Below, in pieces: positions 8,351 to 16,905 of a stretch of DNA of 64,000 nt. Source of the stretch: Oscillospiraceae bacterium (GTDB taxonomy: Bacteria > Bacillota > Clostridia > Oscillospirales > Oscillospiraceae); assembly GCA_910575265.1 (NCBI GenBank), contig CAJTEA010000003.1, positions 124,001-188,000 of the forward strand, read 5' to 3'. Position numbers and translations under genes: made by a program. The notes under the pieces were generated by a model. That model worked only from the letters and a program-made list of their open reading frames with translations. It ran no database searches and was not told the DNA's origin. Position 1 is the first letter of the stretch. Each line of letters starts with the position of its first letter.

Positions 8351-11308
8351 ATGAGTCTGCGCGTCGGCATTGATATCGGCTCCACCACCGTCAAGGTGGT
8401 GGTCCTCAGCGAACAGGACAAGCTGCTGTTCCGCTCCTACGAGCGGCACTTCTCCAAGACCCGGGAGCGGGCGCTGGAGACGCTGAATTCCATCCGGGAT
8501 ATGCTCTCCGGACAGGACATTAAAGTGACCATCACCGGCTCCGCCGGCCTGGGGGTGGCGGACGCCGCGGGCATCGACTTTGTCCAGGAGGTCTACGCCA
8601 CCGCCGCCGCCGTGAACACCTACATCCCGGACACCGACGCGGTGATCGAGCTGGGGGGCGAGGACGCCAAGATCATCTTCTTCGGCGGCGCCCTGGAGGA
8701 GCGGATGAACGGTTCCTGCGCCGGGGGCACCGGGGCGTTCATCGACCAGATGGCCACGCTGATGAACGTCACCGTCAGCGAGCTGGACGAGCTGTCCCTG
8801 AGGCATGAGAAGATTTACCCCATCGCCTCCCGCTGCGGGGTGTTCGCCAAGAGCGACATCCAGCCCATCCTGAACCAGGGCGGGCGGAAGGAGGACGTGG
8901 CCGCCTCCATCTTCCAGGCGGTGGTGGACCAGACGGTGGCCGGACTGACCCAGGGCCGGGAGCTGAAGGGGAAAATCGTCTTTCTGGGCGGACCGCTCCA
9001 CTTCCTCATGGGCCTGCGCCAGCGGTTTGTGGAGACCCTGAAGCTGGACGGGGACCACGCCGTGTTCCCGGAGGACGGGGACTGCTTCGCCGCCATGGGG
9101 GCCGCCCTGTGCGCCACCGATTACCAGCCCGCCCCCTTTGAGACGGTGATGCGGAAGCTGGAGGACAGCGCTGAGGCCACCACCCTGGTGGACACCATGC
9201 CTCCCCTGTTCACCGGTCAGTCGGAGTACGACGCCTTCGCCGCCCGGCACAACGCCAGCCGTCCCCCCGAGGCGGATATTTCGACCTACGCCGGACCCGC
9301 CTACCTGGGGATGGACGCCGGGTCCACCACCACCAAGCTGGCTCTCATCGCCCCCGACGGCGGGCTGCTGTATACTTATTACCACTCCAATCTGGGCAAT
9401 CCGGTGTCTATTGTTCTGGAACAGCTCAAGGAGATTTACAAGCGGTGCGGGGATCGGATTGTAATCAAGGGGGCCGCCGTCACCGGCTATGGCGAGGACC
9501 TGATTAAAAACGCCTTCAACTGCGACCTGGGTCTGGTGGAGACCATGGCCCACTACAAGGCCGCCGCCCACTTCCAGCCCAAGGTGGACTTCATCATCGA
9601 TATCGGCGGGCAGGACATGAAGTGTTTCAAAATCCGCAACGGGGCGGTGGACTCCATTATGCTCAACGAGGCCTGCTCCTCCGGCTGCGGCTCCTTTATC
9701 GAGACCTTCGCCAAAGCTCTGGGCTACAACATCGCCGACTTTGCCCGCCTGGGCCTGTTCACCCAGAAGCCGGTAAACCTGGGCTCCCGGTGCACCGTGT
9801 TTATGAACTCCTCCGTAAAGCAGGCCCAGAAGGACGGGGCCAGCGTGGAGGACATCTCCGCCGGGCTGTCCACCTCCATCGTGAAAAACGCTATCTACAA
9901 GGTGATCCGCGCCGCCAGCGCCGACGATTTGGGGAAGCATATCGTGGTTCAGGGGGGCACCTTCCTCAACGACGCGGTGCTTCGGGCCTTCGAGCAGGAG
10001 CTGGGCCGGGAGGTCACCCGTCCGGTGATTGCCGGCATTATGGGGGCCTTTGGAGCGGCGCTGGCCGCCCGGGACCTGGGTCTGGACAAGTCCGCTCTGC
10101 TGTCCGCCAAGGCTCTGGAGCACTTTACACACACCGCCAAGCCCGCCACCTGCGGGCTGTGCGCCAACCATTGTTCCCTGACGGTGAACTCCTTCGACGG
10201 CGGACGGCGGTTTGTGTCGGGCAACCGCTGCTCCCGTCCCCTGGGCGAGGAACCCAGCCGCCTGCCCGACCTGACGCGGTACAAATACGCGAAGCTCCGG
10301 GCCCTCCAGGGCAAGGGGAAAGGGGACGGGTCCCGGGGGAAAATCGGCCTCCCCTTCGGGCTGAACATGTACGAAAACCTGCCCTTCTGGTTTGAGCTGT
10401 TCACCAAACTCAACTTCGAGGTGGTCCTCTCCCCGGAATCCTCCCGAAAACTGTATTTGAAGGGCCAGCGCACCATCCCGTCAGACACGGTGTGCTACCC
10501 CGCCAAGCTCCTCCACGGCCATGTGGAGGCCCTGGTGGAGGCGGGGGTGGACGCGATTTTCTACCCCTGTATGCCCTACAACTTCGACGAGGGGACGGGG
10601 GACAACAACTACAACTGCCCCGTGGTGGCCTACTACCCGGAGCTGCTGGCAGCCAATCTCCCGGAATTGAAGGAGGTCCGCTATCTGTACCCCTACTTCG
10701 GCCTGCACCGCCCCAAGGATATGGAGCGCAAGGCCGGGGAGTGGTTCTTCAATGAGTTCCAAATTCCCAAGCGGGAGACCGCCGCCGCCGTCAAGGCCGC
10801 CTATGCCGCCTACGACGCCTATAAAAACGACCTGCGCGCCACCGGGCGCGTCTATATCGAACAGGCCCGGGCCGAGGGCCGTCCTATCCTGGTGGTGGCT
10901 GGCCGGCCCTACCACATGGACCCGGAGATCAACCACGGCATCAATGACCTGATTACCTCCTACGGTTTCGTCCTGGTCACCGAGGACGCGGTGGCCTACC
11001 TGGAGGACAAGGCCCCCCGTCACGTCCTGAACCAGTGGACCTACCACGCCCGGATGTACAACGCCGCCCGGTACGTCTGTACCCAGCCAGACATGGAGGT
11101 CATCCAGTTGGTGAGCTTCGGCTGCGGCATCGACGCCATCACCGGCGATGAGATGCGCTCTATCCTGGAGGAGGGCGGCAAGCTGTACACCCAGCTGAAG
11201 ATTGACGACATCAGTAACCTGGGAGCGGTGAAAATCCGTATCCGTTCCCTGATGGCGGCCATTGAGGCCAGAAAGGAGCTTTCACACCATGGCAAAACTG
11301 GTCTATGA
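8351..11308 (+). CDS. Double-domain 2-hydroxyacyl-CoA dehydratase activase-related protein
   Basis: A 985-residue cytosolic protein. Two ASKHA ATPase (BcrA/BadF/HgdC) domains stand in tandem. The first (residues 1 to about 265) has GIDIGSTTVKVVVL, VIELGGEDAKI, NGSCAGGTGAFIDQ and SRCGVFAKSDIQ. The second (about 315-590) has GMDAGSTTTKLALI, DIGGQDMKCFKI and NEACSSGCGSFIET. The paired cysteines should hold a [4Fe-4S] cluster between subunits, as in HgdC. From about 605 follow CGLCANHCSLTVNSF and GNRCSRPLG, then a DUF2229 dehydratase-like domain. In this family ATP hydrolysis drives a low-potential electron into a dehydratase. I start at ATG 8351 (GAAAGGCGG upstream) rather than an upstream TTG. 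The substrate is unknown. Confidence 0.85.
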   Translation: MSLRVGIDIGSTTVKVVVLSEQDKLLFRSYERHFSKTRERALETLNSIRDMLSGQDIKVTITGSAGLGVADAAGIDFVQEVYATAAAVNTYIPDTDAVIELGGEDAKIIFFGGALEERMNGSCAGGTGAFIDQMATLMNVTVSELDELSLRHEKIYPIASRCGVFAKSDIQPILNQGGRKEDVAASIFQAVVDQTVAGLTQGRELKGKIVFLGGPLHFLMGLRQRFVETLKLDGDHAVFPEDGDCFAAMGAALCATDYQPAPFETVMRKLEDSAEATTLVDTMPPLFTGQSEYDAFAARHNASRPPEADISTYAGPAYLGMDAGSTTTKLALIAPDGGLLYTYYHSNLGNPVSIVLEQLKEIYKRCGDRIVIKGAAVTGYGEDLIKNAFNCDLGLVETMAHYKAAAHFQPKVDFIIDIGGQDMKCFKIRNGAVDSIMLNEACSSGCGSFIETFAKALGYNIADFARLGLFTQKPVNLGSRCTVFMNSSVKQAQKDGASVEDISAGLSTSIVKNAIYKVIRAASADDLGKHIVVQGGTFLNDAVLRAFEQELGREVTRPVIAGIMGAFGAALAARDLGLDKSALLSAKALEHFTHTAKPATCGLCANHCSLTVNSFDGGRRFVSGNRCSRPLGEEPSRLPDLTRYKYAKLRALQGKGKGDGSRGKIGLPFGLNMYENLPFWFELFTKLNFEVVLSPESSRKLYLKGQRTIPSDTVCYPAKLLHGHVEALVEAGVDAIFYPCMPYNFDEGTGDNNYNCPVVAYYPELLAANLPELKEVRYLYPYFGLHRPKDMERKAGEWFFNEFQIPKRETAAAVKAAYAAYDAYKNDLRATGRVYIEQARAEGRPILVVAGRPYHMDPEINHGINDLITSYGFVLVTEDAVAYLEDKAPRHVLNQWTYHARMYNAARYVCTQPDMEVIQLVSFGCGIDAITGDEMRSILEEGGKLYTQLKIDDISNLGAVKIRIRSLMAAIEARKELSHHGKTGL

Positions 11309-12623
11309 CAACACAGGCCGCCTGCTGTTTACAAAGGAGATGAAGGAGGAATACACTCTCCTCATGCCCCAGATGCTCCCCGTCCACTTCGGTATGATGA
11401 AAAAGCTGCTGGAGTGCGAGGGCTACAAGGTGGATATGCTCACCACCAACCACCGGGGGATTGTGGACGAGGGGCTGAAGTACGTCCACAACGACACCTG
11501 CTACCCCGCCCTGCTGGTCATCGGCCAGCTCATCGACGCGGTGAAGCACGGGGGCTACGACCCCCACAAGGTGGGTCTGCTCATCACCCAGACCGGGGGC
11601 GGCTGCCGGGCCAGCAACTACATTCACCTGCTGCGCAAGGCGCTGGAGAAGGCGGACATGGCCTACATCCCCGTGGTGTCGGTGAACCTGTCCGGGCTGG
11701 AGAAAAATCCCGGCTTTTCCCTGACCCTGCCCTTTGTCCGCAAGGCGGTGTACGCCATGATGTACGGCGATATCATCGTCAATGTGGCCAACCAGGTCCG
11801 TCCCTACGAGGTGAACGCCGGGGCCGCCGACGCCATGATTGACCATTGGTCCCAGAAGCTGGTGGACGGCTTTCAGGCCGGCAGGGGCATGAGCCGGAAG
11901 CAAATGCGCGGGCTCTTTGATGAAATCTGCGCCGATTTTGCCGCTATCCCTGTGGCGGGCGAGCCCAAGATCCGCGTGGGCGTAGTGGGCGAGATCTATG
12001 TGAAATTTGCTCCCCTGGGCAACAACAACCTGGAAAAATTTCTCCTGTCCGAGGGTGTGGAACCGGTGGTGCCCGGCCTGACCGACTTTATCATCTTCAA
12101 AATCTATAACCGGGTGGCCGATGTGGAGCTGTACGGCGGCAAGTGGATTAAAAAATTCGGCTGCTCCCTGTTTATGAAGTACATCGAAGCCTGCCAGCGG
12201 GACATGATTGCCGCCTTGGAGCAGTCGGGCCGCTTCCGGGCCCCCGGCACCTTTGAGGAGCTGCATCAGCTGGTCCATGGCTACCTGGGGGACGGCAACA
12301 AGATGGGCGAGGGCTGGCTGCTCACCGCGGAAATGCTGGAGCTGATCCACTCGGGCACCAACAACATCGTCTGCACCCAGCCCTTCGGCTGCCTGCCCAA
12401 CCACATCGTGGGCAAGGGGATGATCCGCAGGCTGAAGGACGACTACCCTTACAGCAACATCGTGGCCATTGACTACGACCCCGGAGCCACCCGCATCAAC
12501 CAGGAAAACCGGATCAAGCTGATGCTGGCCAACGCCAAGGGCCTGACCAGCTCCGAGCCTGCCCGTCCCCGGGAGGAGCCTCAGCCAGAGCGGGAGCCTC
12601 AGCTGGCCCACGCCAATATTTGA
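11289..12623 (+). CDS. 2-hydroxyacyl-CoA dehydratase-like protein, partner of the double activase
   Basis: A 444-residue protein of the dehydratase-related family usually found as the C-terminal third of very large activase fusions. Visible features are HNDTCYPALLVIGQLI (a Cys that could bind a cluster), TQTGGGCRASNYIHLLRKAL, VGVVGEIYVKFAPLGNNNLE and CTQPFGCLPNHIVGKGMIRR. The ATG at 11289 has AAGGAG upstream and lies inside the preceding gene, so the two overlap by 20 bases in different frames and are probably coupled. The pair is therefore a split form of a protein that is often one chain. The reaction is not known; the fold suggests radical elimination of water or a related reduction. Confidence 0.75.
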   Translation: MAKLVYDNTGRLLFTKEMKEEYTLLMPQMLPVHFGMMKKLLECEGYKVDMLTTNHRGIVDEGLKYVHNDTCYPALLVIGQLIDAVKHGGYDPHKVGLLITQTGGGCRASNYIHLLRKALEKADMAYIPVVSVNLSGLEKNPGFSLTLPFVRKAVYAMMYGDIIVNVANQVRPYEVNAGAADAMIDHWSQKLVDGFQAGRGMSRKQMRGLFDEICADFAAIPVAGEPKIRVGVVGEIYVKFAPLGNNNLEKFLLSEGVEPVVPGLTDFIIFKIYNRVADVELYGGKWIKKFGCSLFMKYIEACQRDMIAALEQSGRFRAPGTFEELHQLVHGYLGDGNKMGEGWLLTAEMLELIHSGTNNIVCTQPFGCLPNHIVGKGMIRRLKDDYPYSNIVAIDYDPGATRINQENRIKLMLANAKGLTSSEPARPREEPQPEREPQLAHANI

Positions 12624-12629
12624 TCTGAA

Positions 12630-12655
12630 CCGCCGGCAAGTGCCGGCGGTTTTCT
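12630..12655 (+). terminator. Intrinsic terminator after the dehydratase pair
   Basis: CCGCCGGC / GCCGGCGG stem with a four-base loop, followed by TTTTCT. Confidence 0.85.
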
Positions 12656-12687
12656 ATTCGCGCGGAGTGAAATATAAAAATAGTAAA

Positions 12688-12756
12688 AAAATCGAACGAT
12701 TTTCTAGATTATTAGTAAAATCGTCTCTTTCCTTTTTCCCGCCGAAGGAATACAAT
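12688..12756 (+). promoter_or_regulatory. galE operon promoter with TCGWACGATTTT operator copies
   Basis: TCGAACGATTTTCTA begins at 12692, and a partial inverted copy (AGTAAAATCGTC) lies at 12713-12724. TACAAT at 12751-12756 is a plausible -10; the -35 position (about 12728-12733, TTTCCT) is poor. A weak -35 with sites just upstream fits an activator such as the AraC protein encoded in this operon. The same motif recurs before the transporter gene at 16736-16771. Confidence 0.5.
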
Positions 12757-12808
12757 AGGGGAAACCAAAGGGGACCTGCGCGATTATTTTTGATAAAGGA
12801 GCGTTTTT

Positions 12809-13828
12809 ATGTCTATTCTGGTCTGCGGCGGCGCCGGCTATATCGGCAGCCACACCTGCGTGGAGCTTATCCAGGCGGGCTATGATATCGTAGTAGCGGA
12901 TAATCTGTACAACTCCAGCGAGGAAGCCCTTCTCCGGGTGGAGAAGATCGTGGGCAAAAAGGTCCCCTTCATCAAGTCCGAGCTGTGCGATGAAGATGAG
13001 GTGGAGGCCCTGTTCGCCCAGCACCCGGACATCAAGGCAGTGATCCACTTCGCCGGGCTGAAGGCCGTGGGTGAGAGCGTGTCCAAGCCCCTGGAGTACT
13101 ACTCCAACAACCTGATCAGTACTCTGTACCTGCTCCAGGCCATGCGCCGCCACGGGGTGAGGAACTTTGTGTTCTCCTCCTCCGCCACGGTGTACGGCGA
13201 CCCGGCCACCGTGCCCATCCGGGAGGATTTCCCCACCGGCGGCACCACCAACCCCTACGGCACCTCCAAGCTGTTCCAGGAAAAGATGCTCATGGACATC
13301 TGCGCCGCCGACCCAGAGCTGAACGTGGCCCTGCTGCGGTATTTCAACCCCATCGGCGCCCATGAGTCCGGCCTGATCGGTGAGGATCCCAACGGCATCC
13401 CCAACAATCTGGTGCCCTACATCGCCAAGGTGGCGGTAGGCCAGCTGGAGAAGGTCCACGTCTTTGGGAACGACTACCCCACCCCCGACGGCACCGGTGT
13501 GCGGGACTATATCCATGTGGTGGACCTGGCTAAGGGCCATGTGGCGGCGCTGAGAAAGCTGGATACCAGGTGCGGCCTGTTTGTGTGCAACCTGGGCACC
13601 GGCAAGGGCTACTCTGTGCTGGATGTGGTCCACGCCTATGAAAAGGCCTGCGGCCACGATCTGCCCTACGTGATCGACCCCCGCCGCCCCGGCGACATCG
13701 CCGCCTGCTACGCCGACCCCGCAAAGGCCCGGGAGGAGCTGGGCTGGGAGGCTCAGCTGGGCATTGAGGAGATGTGCGCCTCCTCCTGGAAGTGGCAGTC
13801 CTCCAACCCCAACGGCTACAAAGATTAA
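12809..13828 (+). CDS. galE: UDP-glucose/UDP-GlcNAc 4-epimerase
   Basis: A 339-residue short-chain dehydrogenase of the extended type. The NAD-binding GGAGYIGSHTCVEL motif is at residues 6-19, the catalytic Ser region is FVFSSSATVYG, and the Tyr/Lys pair sits in NPYGTSKLF (about residue 150). It interconverts UDP-glucose and UDP-galactose and, in some members, UDP-GlcNAc and UDP-GalNAc. First gene of a tight cluster (15 bases to the next gene) with a nucleotidyltransferase and a NahK-like kinase, so the N-acetylated substrates are plausible here. An AAAGGAG site precedes the ATG. Confidence 0.92.
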   Translation: MSILVCGGAGYIGSHTCVELIQAGYDIVVADNLYNSSEEALLRVEKIVGKKVPFIKSELCDEDEVEALFAQHPDIKAVIHFAGLKAVGESVSKPLEYYSNNLISTLYLLQAMRRHGVRNFVFSSSATVYGDPATVPIREDFPTGGTTNPYGTSKLFQEKMLMDICAADPELNVALLRYFNPIGAHESGLIGEDPNGIPNNLVPYIAKVAVGQLEKVHVFGNDYPTPDGTGVRDYIHVVDLAKGHVAALRKLDTRCGLFVCNLGTGKGYSVLDVVHAYEKACGHDLPYVIDPRRPGDIAACYADPAKAREELGWEAQLGIEEMCASSWKWQSSNPNGYKD

Positions 13829-13843
13829 GAGAGGAGCAGAGAG

Positions 13844-14770
13844 TTGAACAAGCCTGTTTTGATAATCATGGCCGCCGGCATGGGAAGCCGGTACGGCGGT
13901 CTGAAGCAGCTGGACCCGGTGGGAAACCATGGCCAGCTCATCATCGACTACTCCATCTTCGACGCCCGCCGGGCGGGCTTTGAGACGGTGGTTTTTGTCA
14001 TTAAGCCTGAGATCGAGGCGGACTTCAAGGCCGCCATCGGCGACCGGGTGGCCAAGGTGATGGAGGTAAAATACGTCTATCAGCTGAAGGAGGACCTGCC
14101 GGAGGGCTACACCGTCCCCGCCGGACGGACCAAGCCCTGGGGCACCGCCCACGCCGCCCTGGCGGCCCGCGGGGTGGTGGACGGCCCCTTCGCTATCATC
14201 AACGCCGACGACTACTACGGCCCTGAGGCCTATCAAAAGATTTACAACTACCTCAGCACCCACCGGGACGGGGGTGTCTATGAGTACGTTATGGTGGGCT
14301 ATCTGCTGAAAAACACCGTCACCGAGAACGGCACCGTGGCCCGGGGTGTGTGCGGAGAGACGGAGGACAACTACCTCACCCGGGTGGTGGAGCGCACCAA
14401 GATCGAGAAGGGCCCGCCCCCCCGCTTTACCGAGGACGACGGCGCGACCTGGACCGAGCTGGAGGAAAACACCATCGTGTCCATGAATATGTGGGGCTTT
14501 ACCCGCAGCTTCCTGGACGAGGCCCTGGCCCGGTTCCCCGCCTTTTTGGACAAAACGCTGGCGGAGAATCCGGAAAAGGGGGAGTATTTCCTGCCCACCG
14601 TGGTCAGCCAGCTCATCGACGAGGGCAAGGCCCGGGTGAAGGTGCTGCGCAGCGAGGACAAGTGGTACGGCGTTACCTATCGGGAGGACAAGCCCACCGT
14701 GGTGGCCGCCATCGCCGAAAAGACCGCGGCCGGGCTGTACCCTGACCAGCTTTGGGAGGTGACGGAATGA
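13844..14770 (+). CDS. Sugar-1-phosphate nucleotidyltransferase-like protein
   Basis: A 308-residue protein of the nucleotidyltransferase fold. LIIMAAGMGSRYGGLKQLDP at residues 6-25 is the nucleotide-binding loop and FAIINADDYYG (about 116-126) is the metal-binding strand. It starts at TTG 13844: GAGGAGC lies upstream, and a later ATG would cut off the first strand of the nucleotide-binding loop. It overlaps the kinase gene by four bases. The expected job is to turn a hexosamine 1-phosphate made by the kinase into a UDP-sugar for GalE. This takes the place filled by GalT in the Bifidobacterium lacto-N-biose pathway. Exact substrates are inferred from neighbours. Confidence 0.75.
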   Translation: MNKPVLIIMAAGMGSRYGGLKQLDPVGNHGQLIIDYSIFDARRAGFETVVFVIKPEIEADFKAAIGDRVAKVMEVKYVYQLKEDLPEGYTVPAGRTKPWGTAHAALAARGVVDGPFAIINADDYYGPEAYQKIYNYLSTHRDGGVYEYVMVGYLLKNTVTENGTVARGVCGETEDNYLTRVVERTKIEKGPPPRFTEDDGATWTELEENTIVSMNMWGFTRSFLDEALARFPAFLDKTLAENPEKGEYFLPTVVSQLIDEGKARVKVLRSEDKWYGVTYREDKPTVVAAIAEKTAAGLYPDQLWEVTE

Positions 14771-15879
14771 CCCCCGCTGAGCAGACCCTCCAGGAGGTTC
14801 TGGAGGCCTTCGACTTTGGCGCGCCCGTGGTGGGAGCCATCCGCTACGGGCATGGACATATCAACGACACCTTTGTGGTCCACACCCAGCCAGAAAACCA
14901 GTGCTGCCGCCGGTTCATTCTCCAACGGATGAGCTCCGCCGCCTTCAAGCGGCCGGACCAGCTGATGGAGAACATCATCGGCGTCACCGAGTATCTGGGC
15001 AAGCAGGTGGAGGCCTATGGCGGCGACCGCGGCCGGGAGGCTATGGAGGTTCTCCGCCCCAAAAACGGCCAGCCCTACTACACCGACAGCCAGAACGGCG
15101 CCTGGCGGCTGTACCCCTTTGTGGAGCACACCGTCTGCCGCCAGGCGGCGGACACGCCGGAGCTCTTCGCCGCCTCCGGGCGGGCGTTCGGGCGCTTTCA
15201 GCAGCTGCTGAAAGACTACCCCGCCGAGACCCTCTATGAGACCATCCCCAACTTCCACAACACCGAGGACCGGCTGAAAAAGTTCAAGGAGGCCGTCCAG
15301 GCCGACAAGCTGGGCCGGGCGGCGGAGTGCGGGGCGGAGATCGACTTCGTCCTGGCCCGGGAGGCGGACTGCTCCGTGGCGCTGAACGCCATGCGGGCGG
15401 GCAGGCTGCCCGTCCGGGTGACACACAACGACACCAAGCTGAACAACGTCCTTATGGACGACAGGTCCGGCGAGGGCGTCTGTATCATCGACCTGGACAC
15501 CGTTATGCCCGGCCTGGTGATCTACGACTTCGGCGACTCCATCCGCTTCGGCGCCAACCACTGCGCCGAGGACGAGACCGACCTGTCCAAGGTAAATCTG
15601 GACACGGAGCTGTTCAAAGCGTACACCGCCGCTTTTCTGGAGGGGACGGAGGGATCGCTCACCGATGAGGAGATCGCATATCTGCCCTGGGGCGCCAAGC
15701 TGATGACCCTGGAGTGCGGCATCCGCTTCCTCACCGACTACCTGGTGGGGGACGAGTACTTTCACATCGCGCGGGAAAAACAGAATCTGGACCGCTGCCG
15801 CACCCAGTTCAAGCTGGTGGCCGACATGGAGGCCCATTGGCCCGAACTGGAAGCTATTGTAGGAAACTATCGGAAATGA
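14767..15879 (+). CDS. NahK-like N-acetylhexosamine 1-kinase (aminoglycoside-phosphotransferase fold)
   Basis: A 370-residue kinase. Residues about 20-60 (GHGHINDTFVVHT, CCRRFILQRMS) form the N-terminal lobe. HNDTKLNNVLMD (about residue 220) is the catalytic loop and IDLDTVMPG supplies the metal-binding Asp. This layout is that of NahK, which phosphorylates GlcNAc or GalNAc at C1. The gene overlaps both neighbours by four bases (ATGA on each side), making kinase, nucleotidyltransferase and the AraC regulator one translational unit. GGGAGGTG precedes the ATG at 14767. The sugar specificity is inferred from family and context. Confidence 0.75.
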   Translation: MTPAEQTLQEVLEAFDFGAPVVGAIRYGHGHINDTFVVHTQPENQCCRRFILQRMSSAAFKRPDQLMENIIGVTEYLGKQVEAYGGDRGREAMEVLRPKNGQPYYTDSQNGAWRLYPFVEHTVCRQAADTPELFAASGRAFGRFQQLLKDYPAETLYETIPNFHNTEDRLKKFKEAVQADKLGRAAECGAEIDFVLAREADCSVALNAMRAGRLPVRVTHNDTKLNNVLMDDRSGEGVCIIDLDTVMPGLVIYDFGDSIRFGANHCAEDETDLSKVNLDTELFKAYTAAFLEGTEGSLTDEEIAYLPWGAKLMTLECGIRFLTDYLVGDEYFHIAREKQNLDRCRTQFKLVADMEAHWPELEAIVGNYRK

Positions 15880-16718
15880 ACATTCTCTTTGACGAGGACC
15901 AGCTGCGCAAGCTGATTGCCAATCTGAAAATTCTCACCGGGGTGCCCGCCAACATCCTGGACCCGGAGGGCCGGGATATCAACCTGTTCCGGGGCCATCC
16001 GCCCTTCTGCCGGGCCATCAACGATCTGCCCGAGGGCCACGAGCGCTGCATCGCCTGCGACCAGTTCAAGATTCAGAATTATACGGCGGAGAGCGGCTTT
16101 CAGTTCTACCGCTGCCATGTGGGCATCTGCGAGGCGGTCATGCCTCTCTACGACCGGAAAAATCCCCTGGCCTATCTGGCTGTGGGCTGTTACCTGGACG
16201 ACACCCCTGTGGAGGAGCAGTGGAAGCGCACCCGCGCCCTTCTGGACTGGTGGCCGGACGGGCCTGACGCGCTGAAGGACGCGTTCTTTCAATTCCGACA
16301 GTATTCGCCCCAGGAGATCCAGGCCTACGCCGAAACGCTGGAGGCCCTGTCGGCTTACATCCGGCTGAAGGGGATGATCCTCACCACCGAGCAGACGGAC
16401 GCCCAGAAGCTGGAGCTGTTCCTGGACCAGCACTATATGGAAAAGCTGTCTCTGGCCTCCATCTCCAAGCAGCTGCACATCGGCCGCACCAAGCTGTGCG
16501 CCCTGGCCAAGGAGCTGTCCGGGGGACAGACCCTGTCCTATCTCATCGCCCAGCGGCGCATCGGCGCCGCCAAGCGGCTGCTGCTGCAAAGCAACATGCC
16601 CATCTCCGCCGTGGCGGAGGAGGTGGGCATCAGTGACTACAATTATTTTTCCAAGGTTTTTCGTTCTATAACAGGCACGACGCCCAGCGCCTTCCGAAAG
16701 AAGGTTCGGGGCCGGTAA
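15876..16718 (+). CDS. AraC-family regulator with PocR sensor domain
   Basis: A 280-residue regulator. Residues about 1-160 resemble the PocR ligand-binding domain, with several cysteines in typical places (PPFCRAI, RCIACDQF, CHVGICEAVMPL). Residues about 180-280 are the AraC double helix-turn-helix (LASISKQLHIGRTKLCALAK and ISAVAEEVGISDYNYFSKVF). It overlaps the kinase gene by four bases. A repeated TCGWACGATTTT motif precedes both the galE operon and the ABC transporter gene, so this protein is the best candidate activator of the whole locus; the link is an inference. A hydrocarbon or sugar ligand cannot be told from sequence. Confidence 0.82.
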   Translation: MNILFDEDQLRKLIANLKILTGVPANILDPEGRDINLFRGHPPFCRAINDLPEGHERCIACDQFKIQNYTAESGFQFYRCHVGICEAVMPLYDRKNPLAYLAVGCYLDDTPVEEQWKRTRALLDWWPDGPDALKDAFFQFRQYSPQEIQAYAETLEALSAYIRLKGMILTTEQTDAQKLELFLDQHYMEKLSLASISKQLHIGRTKLCALAKELSGGQTLSYLIAQRRIGAAKRLLLQSNMPISAVAEEVGISDYNYFSKVFRSITGTTPSAFRKKVRGR

Positions 16719-16735
16719 GTCCGGAAGTTCAGTAG

Positions 16736-16771
16736 AAAATCGTACGAGCTTTCATCGGTTCGTACGATTTT
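16736..16771. promoter_or_regulatory. Perfect 12-bp inverted repeat upstream of the ABC transporter genes
   Basis: AAAATCGTACGA (16736-16747) and its exact complement TCGTACGATTTT (16760-16771) are separated by 12 bases. Each arm holds the palindrome TCGTACGA and matches the site before galE. It lies about 23 bases upstream of a weak -35 position for the -10 TATAAT at 16817-16822, as expected for an activator. With T and A runs at its ends it could also act as a terminator for the regulator gene. Confidence 0.6.
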
Positions 16772-16905
16772 TCTATATTCTGTACTTTTCACACTATGAT
16801 TCGCACAATGAACAAGTATAATAGATTTTACGAAGGCGCATTTGTGGAATATCCCTATGCGTCCTCAGCGCTTAACGTCAAAATCAATAAAGAAGGAGAA
16901 TGAAA

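Noticed and set aside
8342-10171. 609-codon minus-strand frame opposite the activase gene
   Set aside because: Shadow frame rich in Gly, Val, Gln and His with no domain; the plus-strand protein is clearly real.
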